Source of the DNA: Hippophae tibetana | Lineage: Eukaryota; Streptophyta; Magnoliopsida; Rosales; Elaeagnaceae | Assembly (NCBI GenBank): GCA_037013495.1 | Contig: CM072811.1 | Coordinates: 26,104,159 to 26,168,158, forward strand | DNA length: 64,000 bases | Direction: 5' to 3' | Shown: positions 39,901 to 53,000 of the stretch, one piece after another | Layout: each line of letters begins with the position of its first letter | How positions within the stretch are numbered: the first letter of the stretch is position 1 | Made by a program: the position numbers and the translations under genes | The notes under the pieces: generated by a model | Told to the model about the DNA's origin: nothing | Seen by the model: the letters and a program-made list of their open reading frames with translations, nothing else | Database searches by the model: none

Positions 39901-40401
39901 AGACTAGAGTCTGATAATCTGTTGTGGTTGGTTGAGATCTTAGCTGAGAGTCAAGCAGCAGATGAATTTGCTGTGACATGGGCTAATCAGCAAGAATTGG
40001 CTGTGCTTCACACAAAGCTACCTATTGTGTCTCGGTACCACATTAGCTGTATTACTGCAAGGTTGTGTGTGGGCATTGGACGAGGTCAGTTGCTGCCTTT
40101 GAAGAATACTCGACAGTTGTTGTTACAGACATGGTTGCAGCCACTGATAAATGACTACAACTGGTTACAAAATGGATGCAGATCGTTTGATTGGAAGGTT
40201 GTGGAAGAAGGAATTGGCAGAACAATCCTTACTCTGCCTTTAGAGGATCAGCAGAGTATCTTACTTTCTTGGTTGGGCAACTTTCTTAAAGCTGGTGATA
40301 GTTCTCCAAATCTTCAAAGAGCTTTTGAAGTCTGGTGGAGGAGAACATTTGTTAGATCGTATGCTGATGAACAAGGTAATTTACTAAACTCAGATACCTA
40401 A
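36919..40401 (+). CDS. BTB/POZ-domain protein (At3g50780-like)
   Basis: Two coding exons: 36919-37566 (216 codons) and 39463-40401 (312 codons plus stop), joined in phase 0 across a 1896-bp GT-AG intron (AAG before GTAATT; TTATTTAG before GTGGCAG). The protein has 528 residues. The N-terminus (MAEIRL ... NVPIALTPEGFWCCPSP) is the conserved signature of this small plant family. A proline/lysine-rich linker fills about residues 40-120. The BTB/POZ fold covers about residues 133-250 and is split by the intron (DMKVLLLG ... SVHRKVLMEYSSYF ... VAELLGFNSCMLSCLEYLEAVPW). A helical C-terminal region follows (WLVEILAESQAADEF, WLQPLINDYNWLQ, FEVWWRRTF). BTB proteins often act as substrate adaptors for CUL3 ubiquitin ligases; that role is inferred from the domain only. 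No damage seen. Confidence 0.93.
37567..39462 (+). other. Intron of the BTB gene
   Basis: 1896 bp, GT-AG. Mostly AT-rich. A less AT-rich segment (about 37980-38160) has no recognisable frame. No bounded mobile element was found in it. Confidence 0.75.
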
Positions 40402-40594
40402 ATTGTTTCCAAGGCATAGTAAAAGTGTAAAATATTCGAGGGAAAACAAGAACTAGAAAGATTCAAGGCATTTTATAAAAATGATTGAGCCAGCTGAACA
40501 TATATGTTAGATTGTTTAACAAGTGCTTTTAGATTACATATATTGATAGATTGCTGATGTAAATTTTTTGTGTAAGAGAGTAAATGGAATTGTG

Positions 40595-40800
40595 GAAACT
40601 GATATGTCCTGAGTAATTCTATATGGCGACACTGGTGCACTAAAACCACTTAGGTAGATAGATAGATGGTCATTGATTAGATTTTAACCGTCAGATTTAT
40701 GACACTTAAGTGGTATTAAGTAGTTTAACGGTGTTAACATGATCATGATATGTCATATAAAAAAGCTACCTAAATTTTTAGGAATTCTATATTTGATAAA
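40595..40800. repeat. Possible small MITE downstream of the BTB gene
   Basis: GAGTAATTCTATATGGCGAC near 40611 and TTTTTAGGAATTCTATAT ending about 40792 bracket a segment with inverted pieces (ACCACTTAGGTAG against CACTTAAGTGGT). No target duplication resolved. Confidence 0.3.
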
Positions 40801-41584
40801 ACATAGATTAGGAAATGAATGATTTCAGAACCAATTGATTGTGTTGATTCTTTGAACATGCCTCACCACCGTTACCTTGCCATCTGCAACTTTTTAAAAT
40901 AAAGCCTTGTATTTTATTATTCATTACATAATTTTTATGATAAAAAAATAATTAAAAATGGAAAGAAATGAAAAATAGACTTCAATTGTTTCCTTTTAAC
41001 TTTCTTTTTCTTCTTTTTCTTCCATATGAATTAGTTCTTAGCTATTATACTCTAAATGTAATATATTTAGTTTATTGCTTTTAAGATATTAGTAATCCAA
41101 AATTTTAAAATTATTGATAAATTTGTTTCAAAATATCAAATTTATAACAGCTTTTACATAATTGAATGGTATAATTTATTGTCGTGTTCACATGTATTCT
41201 AGTTAATTTGATTGTAATTAGAGTTTTGTAACTATAGTTTTTTATTTTTACCGAAATAACTTACAAATTACAATAAAGAACCAAATTGTTCCTATACACA
41301 TGCTTATGCCATTTAATTCTTAGCTATCGTAAGACACTTCATTATTCTTACTTCAAATGTAGGAATAGGATAAATGTTCATGTTTTTTTAGATCAAGATG
41401 TAGTTTTGTGTTTCAAATCTGTGGGTCAGTCTTGCATTTATTTATATAATGGTTTGAAATCAATATTTAGGAAAGACAAAGTAAAGCAGGTCTAAGATAA
41501 TAAAGGCTCAGATAATGAAAAATTCATTAAGGCTCTAAACATTTCAGTTTTAGAAAAATTAAAGCTCGAATTTATTTCTTTAAG

Positions 41585-41815
41585 GTGACGTTTTGTTCAA
41601 GAATGAAAAGGAAAGAATATTGTTTAGTTTTACTATTGAAATTAAAGAACGAAATCATGATTCTTAAAGTGTAGAAGGAATTGTGATTCCTTCTTTTGTA
41701 GGAAACGATTTCATTCTTGATTTCTTTTTAGGTTCAACCAAACATAAAAATGGTAAGAATCAATTTTGATTACTTTTCATTCTTTCCAATCAAACATAAT
41801 ATAAGAGTTTGAACT
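41585..41815. repeat. Small inverted-repeat element (MITE-like)
   Basis: TTTTGTTCAAGAATGAAAAGG at the left is mirrored by CATTCTTTCCAATCAAACATA at the right, and inner pieces (AGAACGAAATCATGATTC against GAAACGATTTCATTCTTG) are also partly complementary. About 230 bp, no coding capacity. Confidence 0.5.
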
Positions 41816-44227
41816 TTATTCCTCTAAAAAAGAATTTGTCATTTGTCTTATACACAAATTGTACCCAAAAATCAATAAGATGAATGATATTTAAATTCTC
41901 TCAATCATTTACTTAGATGTGTTCAATATTATTTAGGTGTTATATTTATTCTTATAAATTTAAGACTTATTTTTTATAATTCTTAAATTAATTTAACTTA
42001 TTTAGTATTCTAACATCTCCAATTGGACCAATTTAGTAATCTAATCTCTCTATTTCGGTCGTGATAACACGTGGTGCACCAATTTTATCATTCTACCCGA
42101 CAAAGAAATTTAATTAAGAATTTTTTTTTATGAATATATATATTAAGATTAGTTGATTTTATTCATTTGTTTTAAGTAAGAATAATAAAAATAATATACT
42201 TAAAATTTATAATTAAAAAATAATATAATTTGTATTCAGTTTATAGGTTTTTATTATTAAAAAAATTATGACACATCATTTTTAAATTATTATTTTTTAT
42301 ATTTTTTCAAATTTAAACACAGACTACCTTAAACGGCCCTTAGAAAAATAATTTAGACAAATAATATTGATAAATTATAATAGTTTATATATGTTAATAT
42401 ATATAGAAACTTAAATTAATGAGTTATTCTTTAAAATCAGAAAAAAAAAATATTTGATTATAACTAAAATTACGTAAACTATTAGATTTTATTTATTCAA
42501 AAGTTGATATCATTTAATAAAAATATTTGTATTAGAAATGGTTATCTATTATGTGTATGTAACCGATTTTCATACAAATAATTTTAATAAATGATTTTAA
42601 CAAAATATTTTCAACTATTGATTTAAGTTAATTTAACGATGAATATATCTTTTTGTTTGATTTTATTTTTTCATTGATTTAGTAGCTTTTCATTAAATTC
42701 AAATTTTAAAATATGGTAACATATGCATTATTGATTTATATTGTCCTATGGTTAGAATAATTTGTTAATATCATTTATTATATTTATTTTTCTTATGAAT
42801 AGGCTTGATATTGACTGAAATCAATGTTTAAAAATGATTTGTTAAAATAATTAATTATATATATATACTTATATTATTCATGCAATTTTATTGTTGAAGT
42901 ATTTCAATGAAATTATTGTTAGCAAAGTATTTTCTTCTTCATCTCTTTTTGAAAGAAGTATTTTCTTGAAACTTACGTATGGATTGATATATTAGTATAA
43001 AAATGGTTGGAGCATTTGGATATCATATATACTTTAAGCAATTGTGCTCTCAAATGCTCAAAGGCAATAAATTTGATGTACAAGAACCCTATGTGCTAGA
43101 ACCAATGAATTTCAGAGTTTAATTTCTAAGTTAAGGTCATATTAAAACAACCAACCATTTTTTTGAAATTTATGTCAACAATTTTTATTTTTTTTAAATT
43201 CACTACAATTTCATTTATGGGAAAAACAAAAGCTATTGTTTAAAATTAATAATGAAAAAAAGGTCCAAATATATAGTCCCTTACGTCCCATTATTATTTA
43301 AGTGAAAACCATAATTCCTATATGCAAAAATGTGCACAAAAAATAAAAAATAAAAAAGGGAACACCAGTAGTATCCATGGTAAAAGATTAGAATGATTAT
43401 TATTTAGACTATAGTAATCCCAACGTTGAATAAAATGGGATTATAAGTGCATAAGTAAAACTACGGGATTAAATTACTTATTTTCATTAAAATATGACAT
43501 TTTGTTGTAGTAACCAAAATTAAATTAAGGAAAAAGTTCCTGCCTTCATAGATAATAGATATGGTGATTCTAGCTTTCCTCAAAGTTGTGATGCTGGAAA
43601 AGTTTCGGTGGATGAAAGGTATTAGTGACTTGCAATTAAGTATAAACTTTTAAGCCTTCAACTTGCCTTTTTCTTAATGGATTTCATTTAAAATCTCTAA
43701 ATATTGATTGAATATAATGGTTGTCTTTACAAAATTAAGTATACATTACTTTAATAATTATCTGATAGTAAATTGGTATTTATTACTTATGGGTATTATA
43801 TAAGTGTGAGTTTGAACCCAGTCAGTCAATACATAGATATATGATCTTGTAAATGTTATTTAATATAAATTATTTTAATTACTTCAATAATAATTGGGTT
43901 GAAACTTGAAAGTTGCAAGTTTCAAGTGTAGATAAAACCAAAATTAAGAGAATAATGAAATGGCATCAAAGAATTCTTTATATTTGACCTATCTTTAAGC
44001 CATTGACGAGAGGATATATATATCCATTGAAAGTGGAACTGGTACAAATTAAAGGTTTAAGAATCAAGGATGAATTTTTTTTTTATAATTACTCACATTT
44101 TATCTTATCGACTATTTAGTACATACTGGATCATTTATACAGTTGGTAAAGCTATGGTGTTGTTTACCCAAAATCTATATTCTAATATAATTAAAGTAAA
44201 CTATATATCAACATAATTAAATACTTA
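41816..44227. other. AT-rich intergenic stretch
   Basis: No gene, RNA or bounded element supported in about 2.4 kb. Confidence 0.5.
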
Positions 44228-44439
44228 ATCACTTATTGAATTAAATAATTACTCTATTAAATTAAGGATGACAACTCTTTAATTTTATCTCCAATACTCT
44301 CCCTCAAGTTGGATCCATAAGGTTTATGAATCTAAGCTTGCACAGAAATCGTTGAAATTGATGAGAAGTCAAAGCATCAAAGATAAAACTAACAAAAATG
44401 TTGATTACGATAACAAAAAAACAATATATAGTTGTCGAT

Positions 44440-44939
44440 GTGGGACTTTTCCTTTTACCACAATATTTTTCCTTCACATCGGGCAGGTATGAGCTGTAAG
44501 AAAGATTTAATCAAACATCGCCAAGAACTTGGTTTCAATGTGGGATCTTTCTTTTTACCACAATATTTTTTGTTCACATTAGGTAGGTAGAAATTGCAGA
44601 AGAGATTTAATTCATCGTTGCCAAGAACTTGGTTTCAATGTGAGACCTTTCCTTTTACCACAATACTTCCCCTCCACATCGGGCAGGTAGGAGTTACATG
44701 AGAGATTTAATCCATCATCGCCAAGAACTTGGTTTCAATGTGTAACCTTTCCTTTTACCACAATACTCTCACTCCACATTAGGTAGGTAGAAGCTGCAGG
44801 AGAGATTTAATCCATCATCGCCAATAGCTTGGTTTCAATGTGGAATCTTTTCTTTTACCACAATACTCCTACTTCACATCAGGTAGGTAGAAGTTGTAGG
44901 AGAGATTTAATCCATCATCGTCAAAAAATTTGGTTTGGA
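44440..44939. repeat. Five tandem copies of an exact 100-bp unit
   Basis: Units begin at 44440, 44540, 44640, 44740 and 44840, so the spacing is exactly 100 in every case although bases differ between units. Each holds CCTTTTACCACAATA, then CACAT-(C/T)(G/A)GG-(C/T)AGGTA, then AGAGATTTAATCCATC, then GCCAAGAACTTGGTTTCAAT. The last unit is the most divergent at its end. No frame stays open through the array, and there are no unique spacers. Confidence 0.95.
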
Positions 44940-45106
44940 AAATATAATTTGAACAAGAAATCGCTCTGACAGAGTATTAAATGCACTTTAAGACATCACA
45001 GATTCTGTTGTTGAAAGCAAAGATAAAAATTACAAGAGCTACAAGTATATGTTGTTTCCTTCAAGGAATAACATTTTTTTCCAAAGATCGACTTGCTCTG
45101 ATTCCA

Positions 45107-45410
45107 TGTTGAAAACTAGTGTTGAAAAGGCCAAGGCCTAAAGGTCTAACCAAATAAAACAAGCTCTTTCAAAGTTGTATTATTTCTTTCATATTTTCAT
45201 TACAATTCTATAGTTATATATAAAGAGAATTACTCCTTGAATTACTCTTTGAATTAAGCATTCCTTGATTTAAGGATTTCTTATTTTACTCTTTGAATTA
45301 AGGATTTTTTGTTTTTCTCCTTGAATTAATCCTTAAATTAAGGATGATAACTCCTTTATTTATTTCTTAAATTAAGGAATTGATACTCCTTAATTTTATC
45401 TCCAATATCA
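45107..45410 (-). repeat. LTR of the 44-45 kb element
   Basis: Plus-strand ends are TGTTGAAAAC and CCAATATCA. The AT-rich half contains repeated CTCCTTGAATTA and CCTTAAATTAAGGA units, similar in style to the LTR of the 7-12 kb Copia element. Confidence 0.7.
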
Positions 45411-47599
45411 TTCATTAAAAATATGTTGCAGGATGTAACGAGAATAAGTGAGTTGTAAGATTACATAGGTGTTTATAATGATTAAGTTTGAGTTAATTAT
45501 GATATTATTTGTAAAATAATTTTGATTCAATTCTAAAAGATTAATTTCTTGGATGGAGTAGTTTGTAACTTATTAACTTATAAATCACCATAATTATTTT
45601 CATATTCAATAACAAAGAGAAAATATTTGAGTTTGATTAGATGCATGTATTTATTTTAGAAATGGTTTTAATAGAAGTGATTTGGTTAAAATTTATTTCA
45701 AGAGATATATTTATGTGTTTGATATAAAATTATTATATATATATATATATATTTAATGATACCTTAGTAATTATTTTATCAATGGGAGGATTCAAACTAT
45801 TTTTTTAATTAAGAATAAATATTACTTATGTTAAACAGATATAAAAATAGTAGACATAAATTTAAGGTATAGAATATATACGAATTTAAAATTAGGGATT
45901 ATAGGAATAAAAATAAACATAAACAGAACAATTAGTGGATATATAATTTTTCAATTCATAATCTCAATTTCATTTGAAATAACTACTAATACCCTTATAA
46001 ATGTTTGTACTGGTACATAATAACATATTTTAACCTATCTAACAATAACTAAATAAAATGCAAAAGTTTGAAATCTACCCTAAATAATTACTAATAATTT
46101 AAATATTAATATCTTATCTAAATAAACTAATAATTAAATGTTGATATTTTATCTAAATAATACTACTAATAATTTAAATAATTCTATATTTATTCTTATT
46201 AATTACTTCTCTTAAAATTATAAATAACGTACGTTTCTTATAATTTTGAAAATACTCATAGACATTTTGGAATACACTTGAAAATATTTTGATTATTTTG
46301 GAACCATTTTTCGACCAAAATAATAACAAATTGTAGGATTGTTGCAACTTACATCGCATGCAAATAACTTTTTTTCCCCTAATATATACAGTTTAATTTT
46401 AAAAGCAGACTCATTAATTAAGTAAAACTATTAAAAGGAGGATTTGAACTTAAATTCAATAAGATACAAGCACCACTTTTACTACCATGATGATGTGGAG
46501 ATGACTTTTATTTTTAAGTAGTTATGCTATGCATTTTATGAAAGAGAAAGCAACTTCTTCTTTTTTTATAAGAGAGAAAGCAAATAATTAGGTAAGTAGT
46601 ACTTGTTACTTGCAAATATTCATTTAAGGAACCTTTCAATTGTAATTAGTAAGACTAGGCGTGAGTTAATTATGTTATTTTTTGAGTTATTTTATAAATT
46701 GATTTTATCTTGAAATTTTTAAAAAATTTAAAACTTTAACTGATTTATTTATGATTCTCAAAAGACAACAAACCAATCCTTAAGTCAAATTATGAAGTAA
46801 TTTTGAAGGAGGTTAGTTTGATAGTTTTGGACACATAATTAATCATAATATGATAAAAAAATTATTTGATTGTAATGGAAAATATATACACCATATAATT
46901 TAATTTAAAATTTATTATTATTACATATTCTATTTATTTAATTTTATTATTAAGAAGAGATAAAATTGTTCTGATAAATATTATGCAAATATAGAATTGT
47001 AGTTGTTTTTAAACTTATTTATTAAAAATTTCTTATAGAATAATTATAAAAAAATTAAAGAAATTAGAGTATCCTTAAAAACTTACTAAATATCATATGT
47101 AGACGTAGATCAAGGTGAAATCTTATATTGTCGATCAAAAACATTTAATCTTATAAGAAAAATTATTAATTTAAAGATTTTGGATTTGGTACATCAATAA
47201 GAAAATATAATGATAAACACTCAAAAAATAAAAGGATTAAGTTGACCATTTAATTTTTTTATAATGGTTTAAATAACTCTTTTATTACAAAAGTGGTGTT
47301 TAGAAATTTATAATAAAGTTACAAATATTTATGTTTTGTCATTTTTAGTTTTAAAAACATTATAAATATAAAAATTGGTATACAAAGATCTCACAATTTA
47401 CCATATTTAAAAGTAAATATTTGAGTGTCTCCGTGAGAGTATTTATTGATTAGATTTATGTTTTATAATTTTAAATAAACTTAAAATTATAACTATAATA
47501 TATAAAATAATATGATTAATTTTGATATTTATTATACTTAGTTACACAAACAAATTGATAAAAAAAATACAAGTTTGGTTTCATCTCATTAGTTTTATA

Positions 47600-47661
47600 T
47601 ATATATGAAGGTAATTAAAAATCATATATATATATATATATATATATGAAGGTAATTAAAA

Positions 47662-47699
<38 letters not shown>

Positions 47700-47720
47700 G
47701 GTAATTAAAAATCATCCCAA
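47600..47720. repeat. (AT)n alternating with GAAGGTAATTAAAAATCAT
   Basis: The 19-base phrase occurs three times, each copy preceded by an AT run, giving a composite tandem array with units of about 40-55 bases. Confidence 0.9.
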
Positions 47721-49149
47721 CCGATGTATAGCTATTTTCAGGACTACGACTCTACAAGCACAAAGATATATCAATTGTCATTTTCTTTAATTTCTTAATT
47801 TGGAAATTTATGTTTTCCAATTCTTTAATGAATTATATATCAACAAAATTAAGCTTATATATGACATTTACTTTTCAAGCTAATTGAACAATCATTATTT
47901 CTTTTTATGATCCATGTCCAATAGAATGAGAGCTTAGGTAGTACAATGATTATAATTTTGATTCTTTTTATTTTTATAATTAATTAATATATTAGTAATA
48001 ATCAATTTAAAAAAATTACAAATCTAATACAAAATTAAAATTAAAATTAAAAATTTGATATTTATACAACATTCATTATTTTTAAAAGATATTTTATTTT
48101 TATTTTTATCTCTTCTCTTCCCTCTCTTCCACGATCTTTGTTTCCCTCAAATCTCTTCTTTATGTCTCTCTCTTATCTCTCTTGATTAGTGTTTGTTGTA
48201 ACTCTTTATTTCAAGATCAAACTTACATAAAAGATGAGATTATTTCTCTTTCATATAAGTAATTTTTTTAGGTGTTGCGCTTCCAAGAACTTCTTTATTA
48301 ATTGTACTCATTTATTTGATTTGAATATTTATACATTGTATAATAATAATTATTTTTACATATTAAATTATACCATATGTTGCAAAAAAAAAAAGCTTAT
48401 AGTTTTTGAAAATTAAAATTTTCATATTAAGTTAGCAATTGTTTGTGCATAAAATCTTTGATGTAAGATGAGAGATTGAAGATAAGATAAAATGAGTCAA
48501 AAATATTTAAATATGTATTTAAGAATTCAAAAATGACAAAAAAATTTATTTCTACTACAAGCGATAAAATACGTAAATGTTAAAAATATATTTCAATAAA
48601 ATTATATGTGTTAGTCACATGAAAAAATTGCACCAATACGAGGAGTATCACTAAAATACTAATTAATAATAAAGATAAAAAATATTATTAAAAATAAAAA
48701 TAAAATACTATTAAAATAATAAACCTTAAAATATATATACGTTGATACTATGCAATTAATATATGTTCCTAACGCAGTTGTCATTGTCCTCTTTAACCTA
48801 AAACTTAGGACTTGGGGCATCACATGGAGAAGTGCACTTAATTTGAACAAATAATTACTTTAATTTCGTAACTTTTAATTAAAATATTTTACTTATATAA
48901 CCTTTAAATATATAACTTTAATAGTTTAATTTTAAAAAATGTCTACTTTAACCCCGAATATTTGGTATAAAAATATTTAAAAAAAAAATATATTTTTAAA
49001 GTTATAAGACTAAAACATTCATAAAATTAAATTAATCCTTTTATAACAACACATGACCTCTCATCTATTTAAATAAATATACCAACTTTTATATTTATTT
49101 TCAAGATGATACGTTGTTCTGATAAAAATAAATAAATGTTACATTTTTT

Positions 49150-49300
49150 TATCCAATATTTAATTAAAGATGGTCTAAATTTTTTGACAGTACACCCATT
49201 AAAATTTAGGATTTTTTTCATTAAAGTTATTTTGATCCCCAATTTAATGGGTATACTGTTCGAAATTGGACGACTATGGTACCTTTAATTAAAGAAAAAA
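49150..49300. repeat. Inverted repeat, possible small MITE
   Basis: The left arm (TTTAATTAAAGATGGTC ... GACAGTACACCCATTAAA) and right arm (TTTAATGGGTATACTG ... TGGTACCTTTAATTAAAG) are complementary over about 50 bases with several mismatches, around a loop of about 25 bases. Confidence 0.6.
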
Positions 49301-50079
49301 ATAAAATTGAGAGTAATATTATATTATTCAATATTAGTTACATATTATAAGTCATATAAGCATTTTTGTTTTAATAAGATTTAATCAATAACAAAAACAT
49401 ATTCATCTAAGTAATTTTGTACACTATCCCCCCCTAATAATACTGAATAGAATTACTCTTAATTAAAATGGGAATTAAAAAGATATTATCTTAAAAATAT
49501 GACTAAAAATAGATAATTATGTTAAATGGTTCGTACCGCTAATCAAATTTTGTACGTTAATGCATGTTAGGAGGTGTTCATTAACGGTTTTATGTGGACG
49601 ATTATTTAATAAACATGTTTTGAACCTATTTATAAGTGAGGTACATAATAAGTACACACCATAGTTGTCTTGGGTTTATATGTAAAGTAAAATATATTAT
49701 TTTAATAAAAAATTCTTATTAATTTACTTATGTAGTGATATTTTTATATTAAATAATAATTAAATGAGTTGATACATTTATTAAATAAATTATTTGTATT
49801 TATTTAATGTTATGTTTTGACATTAATTTTGTTAATTTTTTTAAGAATATGAAAAAATTATTGATCAATTTTTATTAAATTATTTTATCAATGTCGTGCA
49901 ATGTATGTATACATATTTGTTAAATACTTTTTCTATACGTATAAACGACTAAATTTAATAAATAAATTAAAATTTGTTTATATTTAATGAATATATAAGT
50001 GATTAGAGGAGTGATGATGAGGCAGTAACTTAACCCCCAAAAATCTGATCATACAGAGAAAGGATGAGAAGAAGACATG

Positions 50080-53000
50080 TCAGGGATGTTTTCCAGCGTG
50101 GCGAAGACCAAGAGTAAGTGACACGTCACCAGGGGTGGTGTTACCGAAGTTTATAAGCGTTGTAGAACCACCAATAACACAAGTGTTGTGATCAGCTGTA
50201 ACGTTACCAAAGGTGGTCCCATAATCAGGTGCAACCATGGTACCACGACGACACGATTCATCAGAAACCACGTCAGAGGAGGAAGGGTCACTTTCAAGTG
50301 CATTAATGGTATCGGATCTTATTATAGGTAGTGAAGCTGAGTCTTTGGTCGTTGAAGTTTGTCCTTTACAGCTTTGTTTTTGTTGAAGGTTAATTTTGTC
50401 ATTTTCTGCATCTTCTCTTTCTTGGGCTTCTTGTTGATACATTTCCTCAACCATGGGTTTCCACAATCTCACCCTTGCATTTATGAACCAGTTTGATACC
50501 TGCCCAACAGTTACCTCACTAATCTTCAACAACATAAATAAATAAATAAAATAAAATAAAATAAAATAAAATAAAATAAAATAAAATAAAATAAAATAAA
50601 AAATTTATGGGTATCTATATCATGAGTTGATTGGCATTTCCACTAAAATTATAACCAAAATAATAAAGTTTTTAAAACCGATTCAATTCAATAAATACTA
50701 TAAACTAATCGTAGTAGAATCAAATATTTCATTAGTTCGTTGAATTGGGTTGAATAGATTAATGTTTTTGTTCATTATTAAATGTAATTATTGTAAAAAT
50801 ATATAATAGATAATTTATAAACTTATGTTGTGTAACAAATAGAAACAATAAATAAATATCAATTAATTAATTAATTGATTATACTTTGATACAATTTTAT
50901 TGAATAAATTTATCATTGAAGAATTATCGTGACACTAGTAATTTTAATTATTAAAATATCATTTATTTATTATAAACATATATTCAATACTGATTCATAA
51001 ATGTGTAAAATATTTATTAAATTTTTGTAATATAAATTAAAAAAATTATTGAACATTTTAAAAAATTGAATATATATGTTTGATACTAGAAAGTAATTAG
51101 AAAAAAAGGAGTAAAAAAAACGTGGGATGTAAGAATTAGTAGGTGGAGAAATTTTATGAAATTATACTTTAAATTCATACATATTATGTGTGATTGTAAA
51201 AATCTATTAGTTTATAAAATGAAATTTTCATAAATATAACATATTTATATTAATCTATTTAATAATTGAAAAAACTAAATTATAATTTTTTTAAAGGTTT
51301 TGATACATTTTTTATAAGAATTATCTAAATGAATTTCTAATTCCCCTAAAAATAGTATTGGATCTTCATGATTTTAAGAAAGAAATTAAAGTAATGTTTG
51401 AGACTTTTACTCATGTAATTATTGATGATTAGAGAGAGAATAAATGGTGCAAAATCTAATGTATTCTTATATCTTAACTCTACTGACGATTTGACTGTTG
51501 TATTGGTTGTGGGGTTAAATTATGATATTATTATAATTGATGTTTTAATTAATTATAAATTAAAAAAATATTTTTATTATTTTTATTTATTATTATTTGT
51601 TAAATTAGTTATGATTTTATAGTAATTTATGATATAAAAAAAATAGTCTTATTTCAATTCGCAAGCATCGAGACAAAAACGTATTGTATTTGTTTAACAA
51701 CTGATTAAAGACGTAAATAGCTAGCTAGGTTTAATTGCACTAATATTTTTTATTTATGGATGGAATTTTATACTTTTATTTTTAAGCTCTTTATGCTGTA
51801 TATATTTATATTTTTACAATATAAAATTTATATATTTAACACATATTATAATTTAAATATTTTTTTATAAAGTAAATTTAAAAATAAAAATAGTTAAGTA
51901 ACAGGTAAAAGACATAAATATAACTTAAAATCATGCAACGTTGATGATCAACGTAATACTGGCTGTCTGGCTCCATCACTGCTCTTTCCATTTTGATCTT
52001 ATTTTAATTATTTCTTTTTTATTTTTACAAAAATAAATGGTAAGAATATAAAGAGATTTAAATTCGAAGCACCAACCTGATTTCTCGACAAGCCCGTCTG
52101 TCGAGACAACAGATGCTTATCTGCATCGCTTGGGTACCTGAGAAATTAAAGGGACCAGAAAATGACATCATTGTGTTTGCCAACTTTCATAAGTTATAAA
52201 TTGTTCATAAAAATAATAAAAATTATTTTAATTTTAATTTTTATTTTAATTTTAATTAACTATCACATAAATATAAGAACTTATGATAAATATACTTTCT
52301 CCGTAGCCACATATAAAATTTTATTTAAAATAATGGTTAATTTTTTTTAATATTAAAAATATATAATCAAAACGTAATATACTATTTTTTGTTACAAATT
52401 TTAGGAGTGATATTTGTTTTTTAAAGAGAAACAGTATGTTTTAATTTCTAAAAAAACAGTAATTGTATTAGTAATTTAATTTCATATATATAAACATGTT
52501 ATAGGTATTATACTTGTTTTAATTAGCATTAAAATTAAATTAAAAATTAAATGATAATAAAAATATGTCAAGAAATAGAACAACTTTAATTTAGAGTGCT
52601 ATAGCAATGAATTTTCTTGTTATTAATAGAATATTTTATACTTAATTTTAAATTAACAATCAAATTAAAAAATATTTAAAATTCTTTTCGATTACTATTT
52701 ATATATATGTCCACCAAAATTAGGCAAATGGGATTTATGAAGCAAATAGATAATAATTAGGGGTGATAATTAATCATGTTGTTGTGTTAGCTTTATTCTT
52801 ATAGTTTTCTTTTCATATTATTTATGTTGTATTTTTGCATTAATCATATTTTCAGCACTAGCTAGTTTGTGTAAAAGTAAAGATAATAATAATAAAAGAA
52901 TTAAGTAAAGTAAATTAATAAGAAAATAAAGTGAACATACGGATTAAGAAAGTGCTCAAAAAGCCAAGCTCTCAAAATGTTGACAGAGCGCTCAGGCAAG

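Larger units (their letters stand above)
44228..45410 (-). mobile_element. Remnant of a small non-coding LTR element
   Basis: The right LTR (45107-45410, starting TGTTGAAAAC on the plus strand) is adjoined on its left by GCTCTGATTCCA (45095-45106), the complement of a tRNA-Met primer site with one change, which sets the minus orientation. At the left, TATCTCCAATA is followed by CTCTCCCTCAAGTTGG, the complement of a typical polypurine tract, with a partial LTR before it. The internal region is only about 800 bases, has no coding remains, and contains the 100-bp tandem array. It is a fossil, TRIM/LARD-like in organisation, and incomplete at the left. Confidence 0.75.
45411..50079. other. AT-rich intergenic stretch downstream of the BELL gene
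   Basis: About 4.7 kb without a supportable gene. It holds the simple-repeat cluster at 47600-47720 and the stem-loop at 49150-49300, listed separately. Confidence 0.5.

Noticed and set aside
41286-41495. 69-codon plus-strand frame
   Set aside because: Composition of AT-rich intergenic DNA, no family signature, no leader or promoter signs.
43995-44227. Full left LTR for the 44-45 kb element
   Set aside because: Only about 70 bases before 44299 resemble the right LTR; the sequence further left shows no match by eye.
44440-44939. CRISPR-like array
   Set aside because: Units are directly adjoining with no unique spacers, and the setting is a plant LTR-element remnant.
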